From: Rhodoferax sp.
Lineage (GTDB): Bacteria > Pseudomonadota > Gammaproteobacteria > Burkholderiales > Burkholderiaceae_C
DNA length: 64,000 nt
Direction of reading: 5' to 3'
Assembly: GCA_019449595.1 (NCBI GenBank)
Contig: JAGRPL010000014.1
Span: forward strand, 62,001 to 126,000
Made by a program: the position numbers and the translations under genes. Each line of letters starts with the position of its first letter. The first letter of the stretch is position 1. The notes under the pieces are model-generated. The model searched no databases. It was given only the letters and a program-made list of their open reading frames with translations, and was not told the DNA's origin. Positions 54,766 to 63,144 of this stretch are shown here, one piece after another.

Positions 54766-55551
54766 TCAGTGTCCGGTGGCGGCCAGGCTGGCGGCTTTTT
54801 CGGCGGCGCGCTCCAGCGTGGTCTTGGCGACCTTGTCGCGGATATAGCGGGGCAGGGCCTGCTCCGCCGGCACCGCGTGGCCGGCGGCCAGCAGCTGGGG
54901 CGCCAGGCGCAGCATCGCCGCGGCCGTGGGCAGAGCCTGGAGGCAGGACGCGGCCGCAAAGCCCGCCTCGGCCAGGCCCAAACGGGCGCCGTACTCGGCA
55001 AACGCATTGCCGGCCACGGCCCATGGTGCGGACGTGCCCGCCGGCAGCGCAGCGGTCTGCCGCAGTGCCAGCAGGTGCGCGCCCGCTGCCTCCGGACGCA
55101 CCAGGCAGCTGCCCTGCACCTCGGTCCACTGCCCGGCCGCATAGGCGTAGGTGGCGGCGTACAACTCGTCCATGCGGGCGTCCAGCAGGGCCGTGACCCG
55201 CACCTGCGCCTGATCGGCCCAGCCGGTGTGGCGTGCGTCTTCGGCCACGGCCAGCAGCGAGTCCACCGGCAGCACCGGCACCCCGGCACCGAAGGCCAGT
55301 CCCTGGGCCACCGAGCAGGCGGTGCGCAAGCCGGTGAACGAGCCCGGCCCGCTGCCAAAACAGATGGCGTCCAGCGCGTCCAGGCGCAGGCCCGCCTGCT
55401 GCAGCAGATCCAGCACGGCAGGAATCAGGGCGCTGGACGCCTGCGCGCCACCGGCGCCGGTGTGCTGCCACTGCTGCACGCGGCCATCCACCGTACGCGC
55501 CACGGCGATGGACATGATGTCGGTGCCGGTATCAAAAGCCAGAAGGTTCAT
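54766..55551 (-). CDS. tsaB: tRNA t6A synthesis protein TsaB
   Basis: Partner of TsaD in making N6-threonylcarbamoyladenosine at A37 of ANN-decoding tRNAs. The 261 residues have an ASKHA fold: LLAFDTGTDIMSIAV at the start, ICFGSGPGSFTGLRTA near residue 65, and ALLDARMDELYAA near 120. The Sua5-type TsaC is also in this window (59383-60429), but TsaD is not. It is followed by rimI and UDG. Confidence 0.94.
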   Translation of the reverse strand: MNLLAFDTGTDIMSIAVARTVDGRVQQWQHTGAGGAQASSALIPAVLDLLQQAGLRLDALDAICFGSGPGSFTGLRTACSVAQGLAFGAGVPVLPVDSLLAVAEDARHTGWADQAQVRVTALLDARMDELYAATYAYAAGQWTEVQGSCLVRPEAAGAHLLALRQTAALPAGTSAPWAVAGNAFAEYGARLGLAEAGFAAASCLQALPTAAAMLRLAPQLLAAGHAVPAEQALPRYIRDKVAKTTLERAAEKAASLAATGH

Positions 55552-55556
55552 AAATT

Positions 55557-55617
55557 GAGCATCAAACAGGCTTCAAGCCCTTGTATTCACTGCGTCGACA
55601 GCTATGGGTTTGATAGC
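55557..55617 (-). repeat. Dispersed short repeat at the end of the EamA gene
   Basis: On the minus strand it starts GCTATCAAACCCATAGCTG and contains ACAAGGGCTTGAAGCC. The latter is shared at 15 of 16 bases with the tsaC copy at 59714-59773. It encodes the last 14 or so residues of the EamA protein and its TGA stop. Confidence 0.65.
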
Positions 55618-56625
55618 AACAGCCGCCCCCTTGCGCACGCCGAACACGATGCCGGCCGTTACCAACGCCAGGCCGGCGAGCAGGTTCCACACCAACGGCT
55701 CGCCCAGGAAGATTGCCGCCGAGACGGCCGACAGCCCCGGCACCAGCGCCGTGATCATGGTGGAGCGCACCGGCCCAAAGTGCTGGATCATCTTGGTGAA
55801 GGTGATGCCCGAAATGGCCACCGAGCCCACGCCCTGGAACAGCATCTGGAACGCCACGTCGCGCCAGGGCGCCTCCAGCGCCTGGCCCGGCACCCAGTGC
55901 AGCAGCAACAGGAGGGTGTACACCGGCACGTAGACCACAAAGGCCAGCGCGGTAATGGCAATGGTGGCGCGCACCGCGTCCAGTGCAAAGCGGCGCACCA
56001 GCACACTGTAGGTGGACCACACCACGGAAGCGAGGATGAACAGCACGTCGCCCCGCCAGATGCCACTGCCGTCCAGCGCGTGCAGCAGGCTGGCACCGCC
56101 CACCAGCAGGTCGCCGCCCACGATCAGGGCCAGCCCCAGCGCGCGGGTCGGCGTGATGCGGTCACCCAAAATCACCACCGCCAGCAGCGCCGTCCACAGC
56201 GGCAGGCTGCCGGGCATGAGCACCGAGGCGTGGGCCGCCGGGGCGAAGACGAAGCCGCTGTAGGCCAGCATGGCGTACAGCAGGCCACCAAACACGCCCA
56301 CCAGTAGCGTCTGGCGCAGGGGCAGGGGCGACAAGCCGAAAAGCGAACCGGCCCACGGCTGGGTGCGCCGGTCGCGCCGCACCAGCCACCAGCCCCAGGG
56401 CAGCAGCACCAGGCTGGCGCCCAGGATGCGGGCGTACACGATGTCAAACGGGTTGAGCACGCCGCCGCGCGCCGGGTCGGCCGAGGCGCGGGCGATGACG
56501 ATGAAGGCCGTCCAGATCAGCACCGTGACCACAGCCGCCACCAGCCCCACGGTGCGGGGCGACAGGGCGGCAAGGGGGTTGCGGGAGGCGGCGGGCATCC
56601 GGGGATTATCGGGGAAGGCATCCAT
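55573..56625 (-). CDS. EamA/DMT-family transporter
   Basis: Ten-helix drug/metabolite transporter, 350 residues from ATG 56625; ATG 56598 (MPAASRNP) is an equally plausible start. The two EamA repeats cover about residues 25-165 and 190-335, with ASVLMPGSLPLWTALLAVVILGDR and GITFTKMIQHFGPVRSTMIT typical. The substrate is unknown. The C-terminal tail AVAIKPIAVDAVNTRA is encoded by the dispersed repeat. Divergent from dacB with only 29 bases between the starts. Confidence 0.85.
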   Translation of the reverse strand: MDAFPDNPRMPAASRNPLAALSPRTVGLVAAVVTVLIWTAFIVIARASADPARGGVLNPFDIVYARILGASLVLLPWGWWLVRRDRRTQPWAGSLFGLSPLPLRQTLLVGVFGGLLYAMLAYSGFVFAPAAHASVLMPGSLPLWTALLAVVILGDRITPTRALGLALIVGGDLLVGGASLLHALDGSGIWRGDVLFILASVVWSTYSVLVRRFALDAVRATIAITALAFVVYVPVYTLLLLLHWVPGQALEAPWRDVAFQMLFQGVGSVAISGITFTKMIQHFGPVRSTMITALVPGLSAVSAAIFLGEPLVWNLLAGLALVTAGIVFGVRKGAAVAIKPIAVDAVNTRA

Positions 56626-56654
56626 CCGGCGCCCGCCGGCGGGATAATCCACCC

Positions 56655-58085
56655 ATGCCTTTTCGTGTTTTCTCACTGGCCGCCCGGCGGACCGTTCTGG
56701 GGGCCGCGCTCGGCGCCCTGCTCTGCGCCCTGGCCGCCACGGCCCCGGCACAAAAACTGCCCCCCGAAATGGAGGCAGCCCTGGCCCGCGCCAAGGTCCC
56801 GCGCGAGGCCGTGTCCGTGCTGCTGGTGGACGCCCAGGGCCAGGGCGCGCCGCGCCTGAGCTACCGCGCCAACGTGCCCATGAACCCGGCCTCGGTCATG
56901 AAGCTGGTCACCACCTATGCAGCGCTGGACCTGCTGGGGCCCGCCTACACCTGGAACACCCCCGTGTTCGTGGAGGGCGCGGTGCGCGACGGCACGCTGT
57001 ATGGCAACCTCTACATCCAGGGCCAGGGCGACCCCAAGCTGGTGCTCGAGCGCCTGTGGCTGCTGCTGCGCCGGGTGCAGGGCCTGGGCATCCGCAGCAT
57101 CGCCGGCGACGTGGTGCTGGACCGCAGCGCCTTTGAGGTGGCCGCGGTCGATCCAGCCAGTTTCGACGGCGAACCCCTGCGCCCCTACAACGCCGCTCCC
57201 GACGCGCTGCTGATCAACTTCAAGTCGGTGGTCATGACGCTGGCGCCTGAGCCGGGCGGCAGCACGGCGCGCATCCAGTACGACCCGCCGCTGGCCGGCG
57301 TGCAGATGCAGCCCAGCGTGCCCCTGGTGGCGGGCGACTGCGGCGACTACCGTGGCGCCCTGAAGGCCGATTTCAGCGACCCCAACCGCATCCGCTTCGC
57401 CGGAGCCTACCCCGCCAGCTGTGGCGAGAAGGTGTGGCCGGTGGCCTACGCCGACCCGGGCAGCTACGCCGTGCGCGCGGTGCAAGGCCTGTGGCAGGAA
57501 CTGGGGGGCAAGCTGCAGGGCAGCGTGCGCATGGGCGTGGTGCCACCCGCCGTGGCCGCCGGCAAGCCGGCCTTCACCGTAGGCTCGGCGCCGCTGGCCG
57601 AGGTGATCCGCGACATCAACAAGTACAGCAACAACGTGATGGCCCAGCAGGTCTACCTCACCTTGGGCTCCGGCCGCTTCGACACCGCCCGCAACGTGGT
57701 GCTGGGCTGGTGGCAGGAGCGCATGGGCCCGCAGGACGCGCCGGTGCTGGACAACGGCTCGGGCCTCTCGCGCAGCGAGCGCATCAGCGCCCAGGGCCTG
57801 GCCCGCCTGCTGCAGTCCGCCTACGCCTCGCCGCTGATGCCCGAACTGATGGCCTCGCTGCCCATCACCGGCGTCGACGGCACGCTGCGCCGCGTCAAGT
57901 CGCGCGCCACCGGCAGTGCCCACCTGAAGACCGGCTCGCTCAGCGACGTGGTCGCGGTGGCGGGCTATGTGCACGGCGCTGGCGGCAAGCGCCAGGTGCT
58001 GGTCGCCCTCATCAACCACCCCAACGCCAAGGCCGCCCGCCCCGCCCTCGAGGCCCTGGTGGAGTGGGCCGCCAGCCCGCGCTGA
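56655..58085 (+). CDS. dacB: D-alanyl-D-alanine carboxypeptidase/endopeptidase (PBP4 type)
   Basis: Periplasmic low-molecular-mass penicillin-binding protein that trims peptidoglycan peptides and cuts cross-links. The 476 residues have a signal peptide ending ATAPA. The three catalytic motifs are present: SVMK (MNPASVMKLVTTY, about residue 80), SNN (INKYSNNVMAQQ, about 325) and KTG (AHLKTGSLSDV, about 425). The long insertion between the first and second motifs is typical of PBP4. It is followed after 18 bases by the SemiSWEET gene. Confidence 0.94.
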   Translation: MPFRVFSLAARRTVLGAALGALLCALAATAPAQKLPPEMEAALARAKVPREAVSVLLVDAQGQGAPRLSYRANVPMNPASVMKLVTTYAALDLLGPAYTWNTPVFVEGAVRDGTLYGNLYIQGQGDPKLVLERLWLLLRRVQGLGIRSIAGDVVLDRSAFEVAAVDPASFDGEPLRPYNAAPDALLINFKSVVMTLAPEPGGSTARIQYDPPLAGVQMQPSVPLVAGDCGDYRGALKADFSDPNRIRFAGAYPASCGEKVWPVAYADPGSYAVRAVQGLWQELGGKLQGSVRMGVVPPAVAAGKPAFTVGSAPLAEVIRDINKYSNNVMAQQVYLTLGSGRFDTARNVVLGWWQERMGPQDAPVLDNGSGLSRSERISAQGLARLLQSAYASPLMPELMASLPITGVDGTLRRVKSRATGSAHLKTGSLSDVVAVAGYVHGAGGKRQVLVALINHPNAKAARPALEALVEWAASPR

Positions 58086-58103
58086 AACCGCAGAAAGTCC
58101 GCC

Positions 58104-58364
58104 ATGCACATTTCCGACTGGGTGGGCTATGCCGCCGCCTTCCTGACCACCGCCGCCTTTGTGCCGCAGGCCCTGCACACGTTCCAGACCAAGGACGTGC
58201 GCGGCATCTCGCTGGGCATGTACAGCGCCTTCACGCTGGGCGTGGCGCTGTGGCTGGTGTATGGCCTGCTGCTGGGCGCCTGGCCCATCGTGATTGCCAA
58301 CGCGGTGACCCTGTCACTGGCGGCGACCATTCTGGTCATGAAGCTACGCTACCACGAGGACTAG
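58104..58364 (+). CDS. SemiSWEET-type sugar transporter subunit
   Basis: 86 residues forming a three-helix bundle. The family's PQ motif is in AAFVPQALHTFQTKDVRGISLGMY (about 19-40). SemiSWEETs pair to form small sugar channels. LGVALWLVYGLLLGAWPIVIAN covers the second helix pair. It sits right after dacB and may share its transcript. Substrate not predictable. Confidence 0.88.
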   Translation: MHISDWVGYAAAFLTTAAFVPQALHTFQTKDVRGISLGMYSAFTLGVALWLVYGLLLGAWPIVIANAVTLSLAATILVMKLRYHED

Positions 58365-58555
58365 GGATTAGCGCGGCGGGATAAGCCTGCCAATTTGGGC
58401 GGGATTTCTGAAAGCGGGGAATAGGGCGCGTGAGGGTGGCGGCGGTGCGACCGCAAAAGACTGTTTAGTGACATTCCCTGCGATCTAAAGCGGTCGCTCC
58501 TAGGGATAGCAGGAAAGGGCTGCTAGTTGACTTACATCACATTCCAAAGCAGTCT
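58365..58555. other. Intergenic region before the third GST
   Basis: About 190 bases between convergent SemiSWEET and GST genes. No gene, clear terminator or repeat copy is seen. Confidence 0.5.
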
Positions 58556-59203
58556 TTAACGTTTGAAATCATCAGCGCTTCGCGGCATCTTCTCGAAATC
58601 GCTCAGGGCGGCAGCGCGGAATGCGGGCAGGGTTTCACAGTGTTGGGCCAAGGTGATCAGAGTGGCGTGGGCGGTGGGTGACAGCACTTCATCCATCCGG
58701 TCCTGCATGTACCAGATCAGCGTGGTGATCATGACATCGGCATGGGTGAGTGTTGCCCCGCAGGCATAGGGTGTGGCAACGCGGCGGGACAGTTCGTCGA
58801 GACCAGCGCGGGCCTGGCCAAGGCAGCGATCAAGCCAGTCGGTACTTCGATGCTCGGAGGAATGAAAGTGCCTCTCGTAGACCACAGCCGCGACCTTTTC
58901 GAGAGTGCCTTGAGCTAGTGCCGTCATCTGGAGAACACGCCGACGTGCGGGGCCGGAGGCGGGGATCAGCGCCGCGTCGTCCGCCTGTTCGTCGAGATAA
59001 TCAAGGATAGCGGCGCTGTCGATCAACACTTCGCCCTCGTCGAGGACGAGGGCTGGGATGCGGGTCAGGGGGCTGATCTTCCCGACCGCCGCCGCATCGC
59101 CAAAAATCGAGCGGGTGTCACGGGTAAAGGGTATGCCGTAGTGATGCAGCGCGATTGCGACGCGGCGGGTGACGGGGCTGTCATATTGGCCGACGAGGAT
59201 CAT
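58556..59203 (-). CDS. Glutathione S-transferase family protein (lower-GC)
   Basis: 215 residues from ATG 59203 (MILVGQYDSPVTRRVAIALHHYGI), with GGAG eight bases upstream. The N-domain has ISPLTRIPALVLDEGEVLIDSAAILDY (cis-Pro and Asp-Ser glutathione site). The C-domain has GATLTHADVMITTLIWYM. The gene and its flanks have lower G+C than their neighbours, and the 179 bases upstream show no gene, so it may have been acquired. Not closely similar to the two GSTs at 49316-50649. Confidence 0.85.
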   Translation of the reverse strand: MILVGQYDSPVTRRVAIALHHYGIPFTRDTRSIFGDAAAVGKISPLTRIPALVLDEGEVLIDSAAILDYLDEQADDAALIPASGPARRRVLQMTALAQGTLEKVAAVVYERHFHSSEHRSTDWLDRCLGQARAGLDELSRRVATPYACGATLTHADVMITTLIWYMQDRMDEVLSPTAHATLITLAQHCETLPAFRAAALSDFEKMPRSADDFKR

Positions 59204-59382
59204 GAGGCGATCTCCAACGTATGGAAGTTTTAAACGCGATTTCTCAAGAATCCTGAATGTATCAGGCGACACACTGGGAGCTACCTGTAGGACCGCTATC
59301 GCTGCCTTGACGACAATCAGCCCAAGCGTGGACACATCCAAGCCCCACGCTTCATTCTTGCTATCTTTTGGGGCTACCCAAA

Positions 59383-60429
59383 TTACGCACTGGCCCGCTG
59401 CAACCGGTCGCGCACGCCTTCCCACTCCAGGGTGTCGGGCGGGTTTTCCACCCAGATCAGCTTCACGCCCTTGGCGTCGAACTCGCGCAGCACCGAGAAC
59501 AGCTCATGCGCCGCCACCGCCGCGGCGCCAGGCATGGGGCGCAGCAGAATCGGGCGCGGCACGTTTTTCAGGGGCGTGCGGGCGTACACGGCAATCGACG
59601 TCTCCGTGGCGCCGTCCAGGGTGCCCTGCAGCAGGTCGAGCGCGGTCTGCAGGGCCTTGGCGTCCATCAGGCGCACCGTGGCGTTGGGCGCGTAGTGCGA
59701 CTCCAGCGTTCCCGATGCCTTTGGGGCTGCAAGCCCTTGTTCTTCCTGCGCAGTCTGCTCTTCTTTCGATAGCAACTTGCGACCACAGGCCTCCTCCACC
59801 TGCGCCCGGCTGATGGAGCCGGGGCGCAGCAGCACCGGCGCACCGCGGGTGCAGTCGATGATGGTGGACTCGATGCCCAGGTCGCAGGGGCCGCCGTCCA
59901 GAATCAAGAGGTCCGGCCCCAGCTCGCTCTGCACATGGGCGGCGGTGGTGGGGCTGACGCGGCCAAAGCGGTTGGCGCTGGGTGCGGCCACGCCCCACAC
60001 CGGCTCCTGGCCGGCCGGAGCCTCGCGCAGAGCACGCAGCACGGCCTGCGCCGCCGGGTGCGCCGGGCAGCGCAGGCCGATGGACGCCTGACCGCCCGCA
60101 GCCGCCGCGCCCACGCCGTCGCGCCGCGGCAGGATCAGGGTGAGCGGGCCGGGCCAGAAGGCCGACATGAGTTGCCGGGCAAACGCCGGCACCTGGGCGG
60201 CAAAGTGCGCCACGCCGGCCATGCCGCCGTCGTGGGCCGACACGTGCACGATCAGCGGGTGGTCGGCCGGGCGGCCCTTGGCGGCATAGATCTGCGCCAC
60301 GGCGGTGGCGTTGTCGGCATCGGCCCCCAGGCCGTAGACGGTCTCGGTTGGCATGCCAATCAGGCCGCCAGCCCTTATGACATCTGCGCAGGCAGCTATG
60401 GATTCAGGAGCAGATGCTGGCAGGATCAT
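59383..60429 (-). CDS. tsaC: L-threonylcarbamoyladenylate synthase (Sua5-type TsaC)
   Basis: Makes threonylcarbamoyl-AMP from Thr, bicarbonate and ATP for the t6A tRNA modification. 348 residues from ATG 60429. The YrdC domain has MPTETVYGLGADA, KGRPADHPLIVH, VWGVAAPSANRFG and GGPCDLGIESTIIDC. A C-terminal Sua5 domain begins at about residue 240 with TLESHYAPN. Two repeat copies lie inside: one encodes the stretch around ESIAACADVIRAG near the start, the other the Glu/Gln-rich linker KEEQTAQEEQGLAAPKASG before the Sua5 domain. It starts two bases after purK ends. Confidence 0.93.
   Translation of the reverse strand: MILPASAPESIAACADVIRAGGLIGMPTETVYGLGADADNATAVAQIYAAKGRPADHPLIVHVSAHDGGMAGVAHFAAQVPAFARQLMSAFWPGPLTLILPRRDGVGAAAAGGQASIGLRCPAHPAAQAVLRALREAPAGQEPVWGVAAPSANRFGRVSPTTAAHVQSELGPDLLILDGGPCDLGIESTIIDCTRGAPVLLRPGSISRAQVEEACGRKLLSKEEQTAQEEQGLAAPKASGTLESHYAPNATVRLMDAKALQTALDLLQGTLDGATETSIAVYARTPLKNVPRPILLRPMPGAAAVAAHELFSVLREFDAKGVKLIWVENPPDTLEWEGVRDRLQRASA
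59714..59773 (-). repeat. Dispersed short repeat in tsaC (inter-domain linker)
   Basis: On the minus strand it starts GCTATCGAAAGAAGAGC, then ACTGCGCA and ACAAGGGCTTGCAGCCC. In frame, it encodes the linker between the YrdC and Sua5 domains. Confidence 0.6.
60363..60411 (-). repeat. Dispersed short repeat in tsaC (N-terminus)
   Basis: On the minus strand it starts GCTCCTGAATCCATAGCTG. It contains the 17-mer CCATAGCTGCCTGCGCA shared exactly with 18093-18109, and ends in ATAAGGGCTGG. It is in frame within the first helix of TsaC. Confidence 0.65.
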
Positions 60430-60431
60430 GC

Positions 60432-61649
60432 TCAGAACGCCTCGATGCCCAACAGGGCTGCGGCTTGCAGCGCCGTGGCGCGCACCTGCGCCACGCTGGC
60501 GCCGGTGATGGTCAGGTGGCCCATCTTGCGGCCCTTGCTGGCCTGGGCCTTGCCATACAGGTGCAGGAAGGTTCCGGGCAGGGCCAGCACCTGGTCCCAC
60601 GGCGGCACGCCGGTGGCAGTGCCCCCCTGGCGCACGCCGGGCCACAGGTCGCCCAGCAGGTTGAGCATGATGGCCGGGCTGTGCTGGCGCGGCTGCGTCA
60701 GCGGCAGGCCGGCCAGGGTGCGCACCTGCAGCTCGAACTGCGAGACGTCGCAGGCGTCCAGGCTGTAGTGGCCGCTGTTGTGCGGGCGCGGCGCCATTTC
60801 GTTGACAACCAGGCCACCCAGGGCCTGGGCGGCGGGGCTGGCGGGGTCCAGCACAAAGAACTCCACGCACAGCACGCCCACATAGCGCAGGTTGTCTGCT
60901 ATGGATTTGGCAGCAGACACCGCACGCTCCACCAAGGCTGGCGGCAGATTACCTTCGTAAACCTCGGTCACGGCCAGAATGCCGGCGCGGTGCAGGTTGC
61001 GCTGCACGGGCAGGTTCACGCAGCTGCCGTCGGCGCCGCGCGCCACGATGACCGAGCACTCCAGTTGCAGGGGCAACAGCTTTTCCAGCACGCAGGGCAC
61101 GCCCTTGAGGTCGGCCCAGGCGGCGGCCAGCGCAGCGCGGTCGGCCACGCGGACCTGGCCCTTGCCGTCGTAGCCCATGCGGGCGGTTTTCAGAATGCCG
61201 GGCAGCAGATCGTCGGCAACCGCCGCCAGCTGCGCAGACGTCTCGATCACGGCATAGGGCGCCACGGGCACGCCGCAGCCGGCAAAGTGGGCCTTTTCCT
61301 CGGCGCGGTCCTGCGCAATGGCCACGGCATCAGCGCCCGGGGCGACCCGCACGGTCTGGGCCAGTTGCGCCAGGGCGGGCGCGGGCACGTTCTCGAATTC
61401 GGTGGTGATGGCCACGCAGCGCTCGGCCAGTGCCTGCAGGCCGGCGGGGTCGGTGTACGCGGTCTGGATGTGGTGGTGGCTCACGCGTCCGGCCGGGCTC
61501 AACGGGTCCGGGTCGAGCACGGCGGTGAAGTAGCCCATGCGCTGAGCGGCGTGCACAAACATGCGCCCGAGCTGGCCCCCGCCCATGACGCCCAAGGTGA
61601 GCTCGCTGTGGGCGCCACCGGCGCCGGGAAGCAGGACCGCTGGGCTCAT
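60432..61649 (-). CDS. purK: 5-(carboxyamino)imidazole ribonucleotide synthase PurK
   Basis: ATP-grasp enzyme of purine synthesis making N5-CAIR from AIR, bicarbonate and ATP. The 405 residues show LGVMGGGQLGRMFVHAA near residue 18, KTARMGYDGKGQVRV near 155, and the catalytic region VNEMAPRPHNSGHYSLDAC (about 285-303). Its ATG overlaps the purE stop (ATGA). A possible weak repeat copy lies at 60884-60913. Confidence 0.96.
   Translation of the reverse strand: MSPAVLLPGAGGAHSELTLGVMGGGQLGRMFVHAAQRMGYFTAVLDPDPLSPAGRVSHHHIQTAYTDPAGLQALAERCVAITTEFENVPAPALAQLAQTVRVAPGADAVAIAQDRAEEKAHFAGCGVPVAPYAVIETSAQLAAVADDLLPGILKTARMGYDGKGQVRVADRAALAAAWADLKGVPCVLEKLLPLQLECSVIVARGADGSCVNLPVQRNLHRAGILAVTEVYEGNLPPALVERAVSAAKSIADNLRYVGVLCVEFFVLDPASPAAQALGGLVVNEMAPRPHNSGHYSLDACDVSQFELQVRTLAGLPLTQPRQHSPAIMLNLLGDLWPGVRQGGTATGVPPWDQVLALPGTFLHLYGKAQASKGRKMGHLTITGASVAQVRATALQAAALLGIEAF
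60884..60913 (-). repeat. Possible partial repeat copy in purK
   Basis: On the minus strand GCTGCCAAATCCATAGC is followed by CCTGCGC, the same order as in other copies but with extra bases and no downstream half. It encodes AAKSIADNLR, which fits ordinary PurK sequence, so chance is possible. Confidence 0.3.
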
Positions 61650-62140
61650 AGCGCCGGCGGCACCGTCATGCCGCGGGCCACTTCAGTCTGGTGGGCGCGG
61701 AATTCGTCGAGCTTGGCGCGCAGGGCGGGATGGTCGGCGGCCAGCATGGCCACGGCGAACAGGGCCGCGTTGGCCGCACCGGCCGCGCCAATGGCAAAGG
61801 TGGCCACCGGCACGCCCTTGGGCATCTGCACGATGCTGTGCAGCGAATCGACACCCGACAGGTGCTTGCTGGCCACCGGCACACCCAGCACCGGCACCGT
61901 GGTCTTGGCCGCCAGCATGCCCGGCAGGTGGGCGGCGCCCCCCGCTCCGGCGATGATGGCGCGCAGGCCCCGCCCGACGGCGGCCTCGGCATACGCGAAC
62001 ATGTCGTCGGGCATGCGGTGGGCGGAAACCACCTTGGCCTCGTGCGCGATGCCAAACTGTTGGAGAATCTGGACTGCATGTTGCATGGTGTCCCAGTCGG
62101 AGCTGGAGCCCATGACGACGCCGATTTGGATGTTTGTCAT
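61646..62140 (-). CDS. purE: N5-carboxyaminoimidazole ribonucleotide mutase PurE
   Basis: Converts N5-CAIR to CAIR. The 164 residues are of the short class I type with GVVMGSSSDWDTMQHAV at the start, VVSAHRMPDDMFAYAEAA near residue 40, and GAGGAAHLPGMLAAKTTVPVLGVP near 70-90. It overlaps purK by four bases. It is the first gene of purE-purK-tsaC. The gap to the divergent thioredoxin gene is 36 bases. Confidence 0.97.
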   Translation of the reverse strand: MTNIQIGVVMGSSSDWDTMQHAVQILQQFGIAHEAKVVSAHRMPDDMFAYAEAAVGRGLRAIIAGAGGAAHLPGMLAAKTTVPVLGVPVASKHLSGVDSLHSIVQMPKGVPVATFAIGAAGAANAALFAVAMLAADHPALRAKLDEFRAHQTEVARGMTVPPAL

Positions 62141-62176
62141 CCTTGAATTTTACTTTTTCGCCTAGAGCTACCCAAA

Positions 62177-63133
62177 ATGATCAACGTCACCATTGAAAAC
62201 TTCGACGCCGAGGTCGTTGCCGCCTCCGCTTCCGTCCCTGTTCTGGTGGACTTCTGGGCCCCGTGGTGCGGCCCCTGCAAGGTCATCGGCCCCCTGCTGG
62301 AAAAAGTGGAAACCGACTACGAAGGCCGCTTCAAGCTGGTCAAGATCGACTCCGACGAGCAGCAGGAGCTGGCCCAGGCGTTCGGCATCCGCAGCATCCC
62401 CACCTGCGTGCTGATGGTGGGCGGCAAGCCGGTGGACGGCTTCATGGGTGCCAAGCCCGAAAGCGAGATCAAGGCCTTCCTGGACAAGCACCTGCCCTCG
62501 CCCGAGGCACTGGAGGCGCAATCGGACGCCGAGGACGCCCAGGCCCTGATTGCCGCTGGCGACCCGCAGGCCGCGCTGCACAGGCTGCACGAGGCGCTGT
62601 CCATCAACCCCGGCAACGACGACGCGCGCTACGACTACGTGAAGCTGCTGATCGAGAGCGATCTGCTGGACGACGCCGCGGCGGCGCTGGCGCCCAAGCT
62701 CACCGAGATTCCCCGCCAGCTGCGCTTTGAGGCCCTGGGTCAGTTCCTGGATGCCATCCAGTTCGTGGTGCACGACGACCGCGGCGCCTGGACGCCCGAG
62801 CAGTTCGACGCCCTGATCGCCACCAACAAGCGCGACTTCGACACCCGCCTGGCCAAGGCCCGGGTGCTGATGGTGGGCGGCAACTGGACTGCCGCCATGG
62901 ACGAGCTGCTGGAAATCATCATGCGCGACAAGGCCTGGGGCGACGCCGTGCCGCGCAAGACCTACGTGGCCATTCTGGAGCTGCTCACACCGCCCAAACC
63001 CAAGGCCGACCCGCTGGCGGCGGGCAAAACCGCCGGAGGCATCGAACTGGCCGGCAAGGCCGTGGCCGTGGAAGACCCACAAGCCCAGCTGGTGTCCGCC
63101 TACCGGCGCAAGCTCAGCATGGCGCTGAACTGA
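62177..63133 (+). CDS. Thioredoxin-TPR protein (CnoX/YbbN-like)
   Basis: 318 residues: a thioredoxin domain (about 1-110) with the WAPWCGPCKVIGPLL active site and SIPTCVLMVGGKPV. A C-terminal helical TPR region (about 120-280) follows. This layout matches CnoX (YbbN), a chaperone-linked thioredoxin that protects proteins from oxidation. E. coli CnoX has lost the first Cys of CGPC, while this protein has both, so it should be redox-active. Single gene, divergent from purE. Confidence 0.9.
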   Translation: MINVTIENFDAEVVAASASVPVLVDFWAPWCGPCKVIGPLLEKVETDYEGRFKLVKIDSDEQQELAQAFGIRSIPTCVLMVGGKPVDGFMGAKPESEIKAFLDKHLPSPEALEAQSDAEDAQALIAAGDPQAALHRLHEALSINPGNDDARYDYVKLLIESDLLDDAAAALAPKLTEIPRQLRFEALGQFLDAIQFVVHDDRGAWTPEQFDALIATNKRDFDTRLAKARVLMVGGNWTAAMDELLEIIMRDKAWGDAVPRKTYVAILELLTPPKPKADPLAAGKTAGGIELAGKAVAVEDPQAQLVSAYRRKLSMALN

Positions 63134-63144
63134 CCTGACGCCGC

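Noticed and set aside
59350-59385. Another repeat copy downstream of tsaC
   Set aside because: Has GCTATC but lacks the CATAGC and CTGCGCA blocks.
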